A stretch of DNA of 64,000 bases. It comes from Thysanoteuthis rhombus (Eukaryota; Mollusca; Cephalopoda; Oegopsida; Thysanoteuthidae). Of this stretch, positions 15,201 to 29,786 are shown piece by piece. Below the pieces are notes generated by a model. That model made no database searches, was not told the origin of the DNA, and was given only the letters and a program-made list of their open reading frames with translations. The translations under genes and the position numbers were made by a program. The stretch spans positions 61,046,205 to 61,110,204 of the forward strand of contig OY735206.1 of the NCBI GenBank assembly GCA_963457665.1, given 5' to 3'. Numbering within the stretch: position 1 is the first letter of the stretch; each line of letters starts with the position of its first letter.

Positions 15201-18200
15201 GTTTTAGCACTCTCTGGAGACATTAAGACTTAAATGGTAACCATATCAATTCATCACAAGGCTAGAGAAAAGGTTAAAATAATTTGGAAAAATGGATCCA
15301 ACATAAATTGAATGTAATGCTCCATTACAGTGCAAAACTCAATACCCCTCAGCTGACTGCGCCTAAGCCTATAGAATTGAGATATGAAGTCGTGCAGCAT
15401 CCTCAATGCTGCCCCTGACATACGTCCTACAGATTATTATCTTTCAAAGAATTTTGAACTTCATATTCTTAATTAGGGGTTCAATAATAGGGAAGCTATA
15501 ATTTGTGCTCTTACCTATTTAGTTACCACTATAGTTACTTTTGGAGCTGAAACATGGAACCTAAACAAGAGACAGACCTACAAACTGAGGAGTATGCAAC
15601 GTGCACATGAGAGAATCATGTTCAACCTTACATGGAGAGATCACAAGATAGCACAGTATATAAGAAAGAAAACGGGAGTCAGAGATATCATAGAAACTAT
15701 TAAAAAGCTCAAATGGCAATGGGCAGGCCATGTTGCAAGAATGAAAAACAACCAATGGACATCATGACTTACAATATGGATCCCCAGAGATCACATGAGA
15801 AATCGAGGCCGACAGAACACAAGATGGAGAGATGAACTAGACAGATTCAGGAAATACTGGCTACCCAACGCCCATGATAGAGAAGTGTGGCAAATTCTGG
15901 GGAAGGTCTATGTCCAATGACGGACGTTTCAAGACTACTGATGATGATGACGACAGAATGGTCAATATTGACATAGGTTTCTTCTGTTTTCAAGTTGGTT
16001 GGCTGTGTATGAATCTATCATGCATATAGGCCATATAAATGGGGCTAAAGGGCCGAAAAATTCAAACATACACTTATGTATAGAAAAAAAACGTTTTTAG
16101 TGGATGTTCAATTTCCTTAGATAGCCCTTTTTTGTGTCTGGCAATGTTTGTGCTTGTTTTGTTTAAAATTCAGTCTTTTTAATGATCACTGCCCAACAAA
16201 AATGTGAGAGAAATAACTCATGCATTGATTCTCCTGTTTTCCAATTTTTTTCATTTGATTATCCTAATACAGCAGGTTGCCAAAAGATGTTGGTCACATG
16301 ACAGTTTCTTTTGAGTGACTAACCAGACCTGTTTAAAAACAACAAAGTTTACAACAACAATATTTTCAACGGTAAAGAAGTTTAAGATTAGACAAAAGAG
16401 ATATTTTAGCTACAAAAACATTGATTTAAATTGAATTGAAGGCAAGATAGAAATAAAAAATCTGTTCCTGCTCCAACTATCAAAATTTATGCTGCCTCCA
16501 GATCTTCTGATTTGGAAACGTATTGTTGGGAAAGGTTTTATGAAGAGTGTATCAAAATATGTAAAAAAACAAAAAAGGCCAACATTGAAAGCGTAATCTG
16601 GAGTATACTCAATGGAATTTTGATTTTGAGATTTCTAGTTTTATTGATTTTTTAAAAAGCTGAACCAGCATTTATGGTTTGACAAATTACCAAAATAAGA
16701 AAGAGATGGATAGAGAAGGCAAGAATGAGAGAAAGAGAAAGAAAGAGATAAAGACGGCAAGAAAGAGAGAGAAAAAGAGATAGAGAAGGCAAGAATGAGA
16801 GAGAGATAGAGAAAGAGATAGAGAAGGCAAGAATGAGAGAGAGAGAAAGAAAGAGATAGAGAAGGCAAGAATGAGAGAGAAAGAGAGAGAAAAAGAGAGA
16901 GAGAAGGCAAGAATGAGAGAGAGAGAAAGAGATGGAGAAGGCAAGAATGAGAGAGAGAGAGAGAAAGAGATGGAGAAGGCAAGAATGAGAGAGAGAGAGA
17001 GAAAGAGATGGAGAAGGCAAGAATGAGAGAGAGAGAGAGAAAGAGATGGAGAAGGCAAGAATGAGAGAGAGAGAGAGAGAGAAAGAGATGGAGAAGGCAA
17101 GAATGAGAGAGAGAGAGAGAGAGAAAGAGATGGAGAAGGCAAGAATGAGAGAGAGAGAGAGAGAAAGAGATGGAGAAGGCAAGAATGAGAGAGAGAGAGA
17201 GAGAAAGAGATAGAGAAGGCAAGAATGAGAGAGAGAGAGAAAGAGATAGAGAAGGCAAGAATGAGAGAGAGAGGGATAGAGAAGGCAAGAATGAGAGAGA
17301 GAGGGATAGAGAAGGCAAGAATGAGAGAGAGAGGGATAGAGAAAGCAAGAATGAGAGAGAGAGAAAGAGATAGAGAAGGCAAGAATGAGAGAGAAAGAGA
17401 TAGAGAAGGCAAGAATAAGAGATAGATGGATAAAGAAGGCAAGAATAAGAGAGAGAGGGGAAAGGCAAGAATAAGAGAGAGAGAGAGGGGAAAGGCAAGA
17501 ATAAGAGAGAGAGAGAGGGGAAAGGCAAGAATAAGAGAGAGAGAGAGGGGAAAGGCAAGAATAAGAGAGAGAGAGAGGGGAAAGGCAAGAATAAGAGAGA
17601 GAGAGAGGGGAAAGGCAAGAATAAGAGAGAGAGAGAGGGGAAAGGCAAGAATAAGAGAGAGAGGGGAAAGGCAAGAATAAGAAAGAGAGGGGGAAGGCAA
17701 GAAAAAGAGAGAGAGGGGGAAGGCAAGAAAAAGAGAAAGAGGGGGAAGGCAAGAAAAAGAGAAAGAGGGGGAAGGCAAGAATAAAAAAGAGAGGGGGAAG
17801 GCAAGAAAAAGAGAGAGAGAGAGGGGAAAGGCAAGAATAAGAGAGAGAGAGGGGGGGAAAGGCAAGAATAAGAGAGAGAGAGAGGGGAAAGGCAAGAATA
17901 AGAGAGAGAGGGGAAAGGCAAGAATAAGAGAGAGAGAGAGGGGAAAGGCAAGAATAAGAGAGAGAGGGGAAAGGCAAGAATAAGAGAGAGAGAGAGGGGA
18001 AAGGCAAGAATAAGAGAGAGAGGGGAAAGGCAAGAATAAGAGAGAGAGGGGAAAGGCAAGAATAAGAGAGAGAGGGGAAAGGCAAGAATAAGAGAGAGAG
18101 GGGAAAGGCAAGAATAAGAGAGAGAGAGAGGGGAAAGGCAAGAATAAGAGAGAGGGGAAAGGCAAGAATAAGAAAGAGAGGGGGAAGGCAAGAAAAAGAG

Positions 18201-21200
18201 AGAGAGAGAGGGAGATTACATTGCATTATGAAGAAAAAAAGTCAGTACCAAGAATGCACATCAGTGTCATTCTTTATATTTAGATAATCTTGATTTATCA
18301 TTGATTCTGTCTAGTTTTTACCTTCTTCCTATATTTCAGTTGCTTTTTATCACACCTTTGAATCAGACCATAACTGTAAGGCAACAATTAAACTGCCTAA
18401 TCAGAAAATAGAGAGCAAGCCTCTTGTAAAAGCCAGAGGGGATACAGTTTATGCCTGGCCATTTTTAATCATGGGGACTATTGTTAAACAGAAGCTGATT
18501 TTACACTTTAAACCTAACTCCTTAAAACTGGTATTCCAAACTGATGATGTTTACAAGTGAGACCTAGCAGTCTTTTAATTATTGATAATTTTTCAGATTT
18601 TATCTTTTAATGAAGTATTACAACATTAATATCAATTCTAACTAGTTTTTAATTTTCATCTTAATTTTCTGTTGCTCATTTTTTTTTCAGGTAAAACTAG
18701 TCTAAATTAATAATGATGTTGTAATACTTCATCCGAGAATGAAATTTGAAAGATTGACAATAACTTTGATTTATTTACCAAAATAGAGCATAAGTATTCT
18801 ACAGCCATTTCTAATGGTAACGTTGAGGGTTCAAATATTCAAGGTTGTAGTAAACATGTTAAAAATGCACCTTTTGATCTGTTGCATCACAGAAACATAT
18901 ACTTTTAAGTCTTTCTTTTTATTCTTAAGAAATAGAACTTGTCGACAAGTTCAAGAAATTTTGTTTTGTATGATTTTCTGAATATCATCAGGTAACATGA
19001 TTTTGAGATGAAAAATTAACCAACCTGCATTAAAAGGAGTTAATCTAAAAATTTTTAAAAAATAGTCTGATTAGTCACTTAATAGAAACAAACATGACCA
19101 ATGTCTTTTGGCAGCATGCTGTGTTGGGATAATCAATTAAAAAAATTAGAAAAAAGTATGATCAATGTACTTCTCTCACCTTTTGTTGAGCAGAGATCAC
19201 TAAAAATGTCTGAATTGTCAAAAAAATAACTGTGAATGCTGCTGAACACAAACTAAGGGATCAATTAAGCATAAATTTAGATTTCAAATTGAACCCCACC
19301 TAAAAACCTACTTAGTGGGGGTAATTGAAAAAAAAAAATTCCCACTGATAATAAGGAGTAAATGTTTAAATTTTCAGCCCTCTAGTTCCATTGATATGGC
19401 CTGTATGCATGATGAATACATAGCCATCTATCCATCCATTCAGACAGCCATATCGACATAGAAGCTGAAAAAATCTATGGTGACAGTTCCGGTTAACAGT
19501 TTCTAATAAACCTAATGACACGTTATCTAAAAAAATACAAGTACTTTTGATTTTATTTTGTTTAATTGATACTTTGCTCAGAAATCCTTGTCTGCTGTTC
19601 ATATCTAATTAATTGAATCTTTTAGAAGGAAAGATGAAAAGTAACTCTGCCAGACTTTGCCAATAAGCTCTCGTAAAAGAGGAGCTTCTATTGATTTCCA
19701 TTTTTTATTTGTTTTTTTTTCTTCACAGTTCATATTTTAGCTAATCTTGTGCACATGATTATATCAAGCGATTTCACGCAGAACAGTTTTGAACTGAATC
19801 TATAGTTACTAGTTCCCATACTCCTGATTAATTTTGTGCTTTTCAATAAATTTTCTCTTTAGTTATTGCCTCAGAAATAATTGATGAAGAGTCATTGAAG
19901 TGATTAAGTGAAAGAGGTGTGGAGTGGAAAAAATGATTGAATCCACTTCTCTCCCCAGCTATGAGTAAATAGCAGCACAATTGGAGTCCTTTAACCCTGT
20001 AAGAGCGTCCATCTTGGAGAAGGTTTCTCTTACAACAAAGACAGAACAAAACTCACAGCTTGGCAGTCATGATAACTGGTCTCATTAGGGTAGAAGAGGA
20101 GGGTTGAGCCTGGGGCAAGCTACTCCAGCCCATAAAAAACCTATTTGTTACTGAAACCATAGTGGAGTGATTATGGACCCTAACTTCACAAGGAATCTAA
20201 AGAAAAATAAACAACTTTCTAAAGTGAAACTGATACTTGGAAGACCCTAATTAGCAGACTGGTATTGGTGATTTGCAACTTGAAATATAATCTACAGAAA
20301 AAATAATGTAAAATGAAAATAAAAAGGTAATTTGAAAAGATTGCTAAATATGAAATCTCACTTCAGCATCCAGCCATTTTGTTACAGGATGTAAGCTAGC
20401 TATTTTAGCTTTAATTGCATTGTCTTGCATGTTGAAAGTTTTTTCTTCTGTGTCAACCAGTAGAATACGGCCTGGCTTGAGTCGGTGCTGCAACAAAAAA
20501 AAAAATTCAAATAAATTAGAGAGAAAGACAACAAAAAGGACAAGACTGGCAGCTGCAGGGTCAAACTACTTCAACCTCTATTTTGACTGTTTTGAAACTT
20601 TTTGAAACCATTTTTGTCAAATATAAGAGTTCTGTTATCCTTTGGAATAAAGCATCCTTTTTGACTTTATTGATAATACAATAAAATTCTTGTATGATCG
20701 TCATGCTCTCACGATATTACTAGATGACATAAAAGAAATCGGACCACATAACAATAATCCAGAAGAGAGATATGAAGGAAAAATTTTTTAAAAATATTTA
20801 GCATAAGAGATCTAATCTAATTGAAATTTCCTTTTGTTCACTAAGTTTTGTCATTCAACATTATGGTCTGGAAAATCTTTTTATAAGAAAAAGGCAAAAA
20901 GGAAGATAATTAAAAAAAAAATAGCTGAAAATTACTTCAAAAATTCACTTACCTTCATTACAATTTCAGAAGGTGGTATATCAGCTACACCAACTTCACT
21001 AGCCATGTACATATGGTTGGACTTGGTCACATAAAACCTAGATGGTCGAAGTCCATTTCTGTCAAGGATGGCTCCAATATAGCGTCCATCAGTAAATGTG
21101 AATAGAGCTAAGAATAAAAAAAATAAGTTATTTTATATAAATATTGTTTGATTCTCTTTTCTGATAGAATATTGTTTCATTCCATTTCCCCATATGAATA

Positions 21201-24200
21201 TTGTTTTATTCCTTTTTTCCACATAGATATTGTTTCATTCTTTTTTTCTACATGAATATTGATTCATTCCTTTTTTTCTATATAAATATTGATTCATTCC
21301 TTTTTTTCTTCATAAATATTGTTTTATTCCTTTTTTTCTTCATAAATATTGTTTTATTCCTTTTATTCTTATAATAATGGAAATTTGCTCAACTTTGGCA
21401 AAATTTCTCACTGAAAAAAAAAATGGTTGCAGGCTTTGGATTCTTCAGTGTAAATCAATGATGTCATGGTGCATTGGTATACGCAGACCATCTGTAGGTG
21501 TGCCGTTGAAGGTTTGAGGATGGTCAATCCTTCTTCATGCAACCACTATGGACACAAAAATATGATCATAATCAACAATGTACTTTTGGTAATGGAATAA
21601 ATGAATTATTGTTGTTTTTTTTTTCAACTTATGAACATATTATCATTCATTTTCTCTTAGATGATCAAATCTATACTTGAATACTAATGGTGAGCCTTGA
21701 TCATTTTAGTGCCAATCTCACTGTGCCGTGAGATGAAAAAGGTTGAAAATCACTTCCGCAGATTGTTATAGACTATAATTTCCAAAGAGTTCTCTGATTT
21801 TGGAAGCAAAAATATGTACTTTTTGAACTCAACAAAAATAAAAGTTCAGAATTTTAAAGTACAGAAGGCAAAAAAATGTCTATGGTTATTGCTATCATAT
21901 TTTTATATATGCTCATGACTGCCCATATGATATCTCCGAAAGTTCTCATTGACTTTCAATGAAATTTTGTGGTAGGTTGGACAATAGACCATGAAAGAAG
22001 TGATCAGAAAAAGAGACAGATCCATGCAAAATTACCTCCCCTCCCTTGTAGATATATGTCCACACCACATAATATCACCAAAAGTTCATGTCTACCCATA
22101 TATCTTGAAAAATGTATGCAGGTAAGTCAACAAGTCTATACTTTTTTTTTTAGGCAATGACGAGTAAAGTATTTATTTTGCACAATCATTTATTTCTCAG
22201 TATAATCTCCCTCCTAGTCAGTGCACCTAATTCCATATTGAATTTCCATTGTATACATTTAACACTATGCATTGAAAATTTCAGATCAAAATTCAGCTAA
22301 TAACTGTACCAGGTTTATTGATCATCCTTGTATATTGCATTTAGTAATCTTTAAGAGCTTCAAACAGAATCTTATTTTGTTTCTTTTTGCTCACTACTTT
22401 TTACAAGTTTATTACTAGTCTTTCTTACTAGGACCTGTGCATAGTCATAATGAATAAGTTACTTCTCTTGCCTTTTGTTGGGTAGTGATCACTAAAAAGG
22501 TGAAAGTTAACCAAGGAAGCTGTTCAAGACATAATTATGTTAGAATTTTCAGCCCCCTACTTCCATTGGTATGGCCTGTATGCATGATACATACGTACAT
22601 ACATTCATAGCAAACCCAGACTCATTTGAAAAGTGAGGAAACCTATGGTGACAGTTTTGGTTGACGGCTTTCGAATAATAAAAAAAAATCTTGAGTGAAA
22701 TAAATGATTCTGTACAAAGAATCTTGAAGATTACGAGATGCAACAGACACAGGTCTGCAACCAGTCATTAGAATGTCAGCAATTACCGATTCATTGGAAA
22801 TTTTTCCGACTCATCTCAGACAATTCTCTGAATGGCAATAGAATGCTTTACAAATGATTAGATTTATAATTCAAATGTTTGAGTGACCAGAAAACGTTTT
22901 GATTTATCTCCCTTCATTGGTGTCTCAAAAGGTTTCATAATCCTCACACATCTTAGCTACAATAGTTGAAGAAACAGAGAATTTTTCTACGTTGAGACGA
23001 ATGAAATATTTCAAATCTACTGTAGCTCAAGGATAGTGAAAGCATCGCATTCAACCAATGAGTATAAACATCGATATTTCAATAGACCCAGTCAGCCAAA
23101 ATACTTTATTGATGCCTCTATACAATGAGATTAAAAAACCTGATGAAATTATTAGTATTCTTCAACTAGTATTTCTTTCCTGTTATTTTTGTTGCTTTTT
23201 CATTGCAATTCTCAGACATTCTCTGATTGTTAGAAAAGAGTATAGGAAGTAGAAAGAAAAATCAATAGCAATTGACAATTCTTCATCTAAGAAATTCAAA
23301 TAGTATTACTATTAGTTTATGTCAATAAAGATGGTATATCAGGCATTAAAAGGAAAATGAAGAACAGAATCTATATGGTTCAATTTGGATTTTGTAACTG
23401 GTCTTCATAGCTCAATTGGTAAGGCAGCTTCCTCAAAGGGTCAGGCTTCATAGAGATAAGGGATATAAGTTTGAATCTCACTGGGTGCTTATTTTTTATT
23501 TCTGATCCATGCTCTTTATCAATGATCATAGAATGATAGTCTGAGTATTGCAATATCAAGCAACAGAAATAAGAAAAGAATACTAGTGAAAACAATTAGA
23601 TTAACATTACTTCAAACAATAAATTTGAATATTATTGATGAAAATACCACTGAATTGGTTTTTAAGAAAATTATTATGTTTTTAATTTACTTATATTAGA
23701 GAAAAAGGAATCAGTGAACTAAGTTCAAACTCCAGCTGAGACAATACGCATTCACTCCATGTTAATGCCCTTGAGAAAGTCATGAATCCATTGCACCCTG
23801 AAGAGATCAATTTGGCATTGTTCCATTGTCTACTGAGACAGGAAAACGCCTTCATATTTTGATGCATGCTTATGCAATAGGGTATAAAAAATTGCTTGTA
23901 CCTTAACAAATACACCTGAGGGAAACTAGAGGGTATACCAGTCATAATATAGTGATCAAATATGAGGATAATAATCCAAATAAATCATGGAATAATATTT
24001 CTGCAGATGCCCCAATTAGTGACAAAATAGTTTGTAAACTAGCTTTGTACAGGTTATTCCGAATGAAAATCATAGACAGCTATATGCAAATATGTCAAAC
24101 ATTTTGAGTGAAGGAAAAAGGAGAAACAGAAGATGCAAAACATGGATGCTGTTATGGATAATTCTTACCTGGTCCATCCCAAGGTTCCATGGTATGTGCA

Positions 24201-27200
24201 CTCCATTTATAGTAAGCTCTTTTTTCAGGAGCCATGTAGTTATCATTTTGCCATGCTTCTGGGACCATAGTGATTACAGCCTGAAGTAAATAAAATTTAA
24301 TTAATGAGTATTTTCAATTATTCTTATTCAAAAAAAAAATCTGTATTTGATGTATAAAATGGTATTTTATTAGTCTATGCTTCTGGCTGTTTAAGATTTG
24401 GTCTTTCATAGCTCAAAATCAAAAGATTAAAGACATTCTTGTAAAATAAATTTTTCAAAATTAGATGCGCACACTTTGAAGATTCACATTGGCATTCAAA
24501 ATTTCACAATTTTAATAGCTTGTTTAAAGACCATTGTTGGACAATGACCTTCCCTAGGGTCACAGTGCCAAAATATTCTAAATTTGAGGCTCATGTGGAG
24601 AACAACTTTTTTTTCATTTTTATTTCAGCTTTTTCAGTGTTGCTCAGTGATTTTGAAAGACTTGGCCAAAATGATGATGACATGGTGAGAATCCTCCCTG
24701 AAGCCAGCTGGTTCCCTTGGATGGTTTTTGATCGAAGATCATCTCGGGAAAAGGCTTGTATTTGGCTGGTAACAAATTCAAGCGAACAGATTGCAGTTCT
24801 TTATTTTATTTGTTTAAACAAAAAAAAAAGTAAAGAGTAATTTCTATCCAAACTCTTTTTTTTCTCCCCACAAATATGTATGGATCGCACATGCATTTTA
24901 CCAAAAATGCATTACAGGTACACATTCTCTTATCTGAAACACTTTGGTCTGATACTTTTTCCAAAATTTTGGAATGCACTATCGATGAAGACAGGTGCTT
25001 ACTTTACTGTTTCTCATTATTTCTTGTTAGAGAATTTGCAACTTTTTAATTCTATTTTTTTTAATCTTGAAAGAATTCACTAAAAAACAAGCAAAATATC
25101 CTTAAGCAGCAGAGACGTAACTAACTGGTAGGAGCACAGAGACAACTGCATGGCATATGTTGCATCAAGGCCATCACAAAATAATAATCTCCACTGTGCT
25201 CTGCAAGGCATGATAAAACATGGCAGAAGTAAAAGAGAAAACCTTGGCTGAGTATGGGTCATTTCCATAGGAAAAATGTTTTGAGGTTTCAGAATTTCAG
25301 GTAAGAGAGTATCTCTATCTCATTTTTAATTGTTTTTCTCGGAATTCCTGTTATCATGTATCACCTACTGTTAAGATAAAATAAATCCTGGAGGATAATT
25401 TTTGTCAATTTTCTGATGTGTCATTTCCTTAAAATATCACCTGATAAAATGGAACTTCCAAGTATTAGAAATAAAAAATGCCTTTTATCATATGGGCCTA
25501 GGAACTTAAAATCAGGTGGGTAATAACTGAAATAAATTCTGAAATTGCTTTTATCATGATATGGGCCTAAAAACTTAAAATCAGGTGGGTAATAACTGAA
25601 ATAAATTCTGAAATTGCTTTTATCGAACAGACACACACATACTGAGCTTGTAGGCTGGATATTGTAATTGTGTTCAAATGTGAATATAATACATGCTGTA
25701 TACCTAAACACTAGTGCTACTAATCCTTTTGATTGTACTATCCTGCAAATTTAAAAAGATATGTTTCAGATTCTTTTTTTAAAGATTTTTCAGGTTCCCT
25801 CCCTGCACATGCAGTTGTAGGGATCTGCAAGTCTTGTGCACCAAAAGAATGTTTTTATTTGACTGGTTGAACCAATGGATAAATTTTCGATAATCATTAA
25901 ATTTTAGAATATAGGTTACATCTACTATCCGAGAGTAGAGCATTCCTATGAAACCTTTCATGAGTCGAAATGGCGTAAAAAAAAAAAAAAACTTTTTTGA
26001 GCATACCCAGACCCCCAAAATCTTGCTTGAGATTTGGCAGAACAATAATGGTGGTAAAAAAGTAGGACAAATTTTGAAAGGGTATGTAGGTTCAGGACAA
26101 GCAGTATGCTTTGAATGCTTACAAAAAACTGTATGATAGAAAAACTCTTGGAGGGTCAGCATCAAGCATGGTTTTATTTCAAGCGTTCCACATCAGCCAC
26201 CCAATGACAAATTTCTAACTTTGATGGAAAATTTTTTCTTCAATCTGTAAAAGTTTTTTCCATATAAATCTTTTTCTCTATGTATATCTATCTATAACCA
26301 TGCACACTTGCACACACACACAAAGAGGCACTCAAGTGAATAGCCTTAATCTTATGTTGAGACCAACACTTATTTAAAAGCTTCAGAAAAGGCCGAAAAT
26401 TGTCAAATTAGCAAAAAACTATCTTCATCAACTTGTTTATCATAGATGAGCAGCCAGGAAGAATCCCCTTTTCAAAAATATCTGATATTAAGATAAAGGA
26501 ATGAATGCACAATCAAGATAAGCAATAGGCTATTAGCTTTTTGGCACAACATAATTTTTTCTGATGAATCAAGATTTGCCCGATTTTCAGATACTGTACC
26601 AAATAACATCTTTGACTGAATCAGTCCTCTGACATAAATCCCATTGAATACATGTAGGCAATATCAAATGATAACTTGCATAAGAAGTCTAAAAAGCCAG
26701 TAACACGTTCAAATCTGCCCAATCTCTTGTGCTAAGCATGGTCTGAAATACCTCAAACTACAATTTCAAAACTTATCAGTCCTTTGCCAAGAAGAGTTTG
26801 TCTTCTTGAAATGGCTAAATGCATGTTAAAACTTCATTTTGTGCAGTAACTGTTTGAATATATTTAAAGCAAAACTTTTGGTATCTATTTACTTGTGTGC
26901 GCGTGTGTGTATATACCCAAAACAGTTACATGGTAAACAACTGATGGTTCCAACAAAAGAAAATTTACACATTGTACAATAATAACAAAGTATATGTTAA
27001 ACAAGGAAAAAAAATACTGGACAAAATTATATTAATTACATTAAGAGATTTTGGATGTTTTTTCAATGTTCAGTGAATCAAAGCTGTAAAGATAGGGAAA
27101 ACGAAGGAGCCTTTAGTGGGAATCGACCAAACAACCTGATAGGAGTATTCTTTAGCTGAGTCTGTCCCGACCGATAGAGCTACCAAGCCTACTCAGAGGA

Positions 27201-29709
27201 CAGAAATCTGGATAACGTCCTCAATTCATCTCATTTTGATCAATGGTCAGTTTGTTTATATTCTTTGTTTGAGAATTATTTGTATTTTATATATTTCTAC
27301 ACATTGTTTCTCCAGTGTTGATCATATATATTTTACAATGAAATGAATATTCAGTCTGACAGAATAATCATATATACATTATTTTTATTAGGAACTCTAT
27401 CCAAAGCGACACCCAGTTTTCACGCAGTGAATTAGTCTATTGGCCAAGCATAAATAGATAAACAATTAGAGCAATGAGTTGCTGTAGGAATTGAACTTGT
27501 ATCCACCAGGTGGCCATTTTAATACAATGTCACTCTTTATCATCTCAGCTAGGCAGCCAGCTGGTAAATCGGAAGTTCAACAACTGCTTCATACCCAAAT
27601 CTTTTGTTCATGTGCTATCCATCATCATCATCAGTCTTTTAACGTCCGTCGTTGGACATAGACCCTCCCAAGGATCCGCCACATTTCTCTATCATGAGCA
27701 TTGTGGAGCCAGTATTTCCTCAATTTGTCTAGTTCATCTCTCCATCTTGTATTTTATTGGCCTCGGTTTTGTATGTGGTCTCTGGGGATCCATGTTGTGA
27801 GTCATGATGTCCATCGGTTGTATTTCATTCTTGCAGCATGACCAGCCCATTGCCATTTGAATTTTCTAATGGATTCTATGATGTCTCTGATCCTCGTTTT
27901 CTTTCTTATATATTGTGCTGTCTTGTGATCTCTTCATGTGAGGTTGAGCATGATTCTCTCATGCACACACTGCATGCTTCTCAGGTTTGTCTCTTGGTTA
28001 GGTTCCATGTTTCAGCTCCATGTGACTACTGGGAGGATGCATTGGTTGTGTACTCTTCTTTATAGGATTATTAGGGTGGTCTTGTTTTTGAAGGTTGAGT
28101 TTGCTTTGCTGAAAGCTTATCATTAGAGGGTCATTCTCCACTTGCTGTCCATATCTGCACTATTTATGTTCGTCTGGTGTGGACAAATACATTATGAAAT
28201 GGATATTCAATCTGACAGAATAATTATAGATAAGTTATTTTCATTAGGAACTCTATTTGAACTGACACCCAGTTTTAAACATTTAAAGAAATGTCCTGTG
28301 CAGGAATTGAAACAGCACCCAGCATGACTCCATCTTTAATGGGATGCCGCTCTTTACTCTTTATCTATTCACACAGTGCAGAACAATCGACATTCACTGG
28401 GTAAAAATGGAGAGGGAGGTTTCTTCAAGAGTATTTCCTGATCAAAATAATGCACTTATTATTATTGTTGGATTAAATACCCATTTCATTATAAAATAAT
28501 TAATGTTTGAGGAAAGTGAATAGCACAGATATGGACAGTACATGAACAAGATGGGTATAAAGCAGTTGCTGAACTTCCAATTTACCCGTTGGCTGCTTGG
28601 CTTAGATGGTAAAGAGCAGCATCCTGTTAAGATTGCTTTCTGTTGGATGCAGGTTTGATTCCTGCAGCATCCCATTTCTTTATTTTATTTATGCTGTCTT
28701 GGCCAATCCACATATTCACTGTGTGAAAATGGGGTGTCGGTTTAAATAGAGTTCTTAATAGTGATAATGTATGATGATATATAAAAAAATTAGAAATGAA
28801 AGAAAAGCACAAAAACAAAGAAGGGTAAAAAAAAAAGACACCAAGCAAAAGAGAAAATAATGTATTATTGAGGAAAAAAAATCAAGATAATGAGAACAAA
28901 AACAAAAATAGTAGGAGTAAAAGAAAGAGCTACGTTGATTGATTTTTTTTTTTTAGCAATATTGAACATACATGGTTTGGATGATCTTTTCTTTCTTTCT
29001 GTGTCCGATGATGGTTCATAATAGAAGTGACCCACTCTTTGCTTTTGAGATGGGTTCATAATGGCACAACATTGATTTCTCAACCTGCTTTTCCTGAAGA
29101 CTTATTGAGCTACAGTCTGTTAAAGCAGCAAATAGCAAACTACAGTTCCTTTCACAAGCCTAAAAATGTTTGCATCAGTTGTTGGATACAAACATGAAAG
29201 AAAATGGGCCATATATATATATATTTCTGGACAGTATAAAAGACATTGATACATGGGTATATGAATAAATTCATTGGTATAGAATGGGTGCACATAACTG
29301 ACTAACTTTGTGAAAATGCTTTTATTGGCTAACACTATTTCAATCCTCCTTCAAACAATTCCAATCAAAATTGAGTCAGTTATCACACATCATAATCATA
29401 ATACAGAGTTCAAGCCTTTAAAAAAAACCCAAAATCTGAGCATGCGAGTACATATGGTGGTGCTGAAACCCCTGATGATTTTTCCTAATTTATCAAAGCA
29501 CTATATTAATAATTTCATTGACACAGAAAGATTCATAAATGTATGGAGTTAATGTTCATATTTTATTGAGATTATCAAATAATGCACTTAAGATGACTTA
29601 ACCTTGACTATTCAACCATTGTTGCATTCTAGCTGAAAGGGAATGTATCCATTGTAGAATGTTCTGTACAGTGTTTATGTGAGATGTCCAGAGGCATGCA
29701 TACAGAATA

Positions 29710-29786
<77 letters not shown>

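Noticed and set aside
16641..18226. Three overlapping minus-strand open frames of about 500 codons rich in Ser, Leu and Phe, and plus-strand frames rich in Arg, Glu and Lys
   Set aside because: They are translations of the GA/CT minisatellite in every frame. They exist because the repeat lacks stop triplets, have no independent start context, and lie in a GOGAT intron.
23399..23490. Functional tRNA genes at the tRNA-like boxes (also 28590, 37870, 53700, 57050)
   Set aside because: A and B boxes are present, but the arms do not pair into a cloverleaf that I can trace, and most are attached to bodies repeated elsewhere, as in SINEs.
24520..24840. 106-codon plus-strand frame in intron 7
   Set aside because: No motif recognised, low-complexity ends and no splice or repeat support. 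It is within the length expected by chance in 64 kb.
25779..26165. 128-codon minus-strand frame in intron 7
   Set aside because: No domain recognised, biased Phe/Ile/Lys content, and no conservation evidence available.
27510..28126. Plus-strand frames of 61-96 codons at 27.5-28.1 kb
   Set aside because: Antisense shadows of the reverse-oriented LINE and SINE copies.
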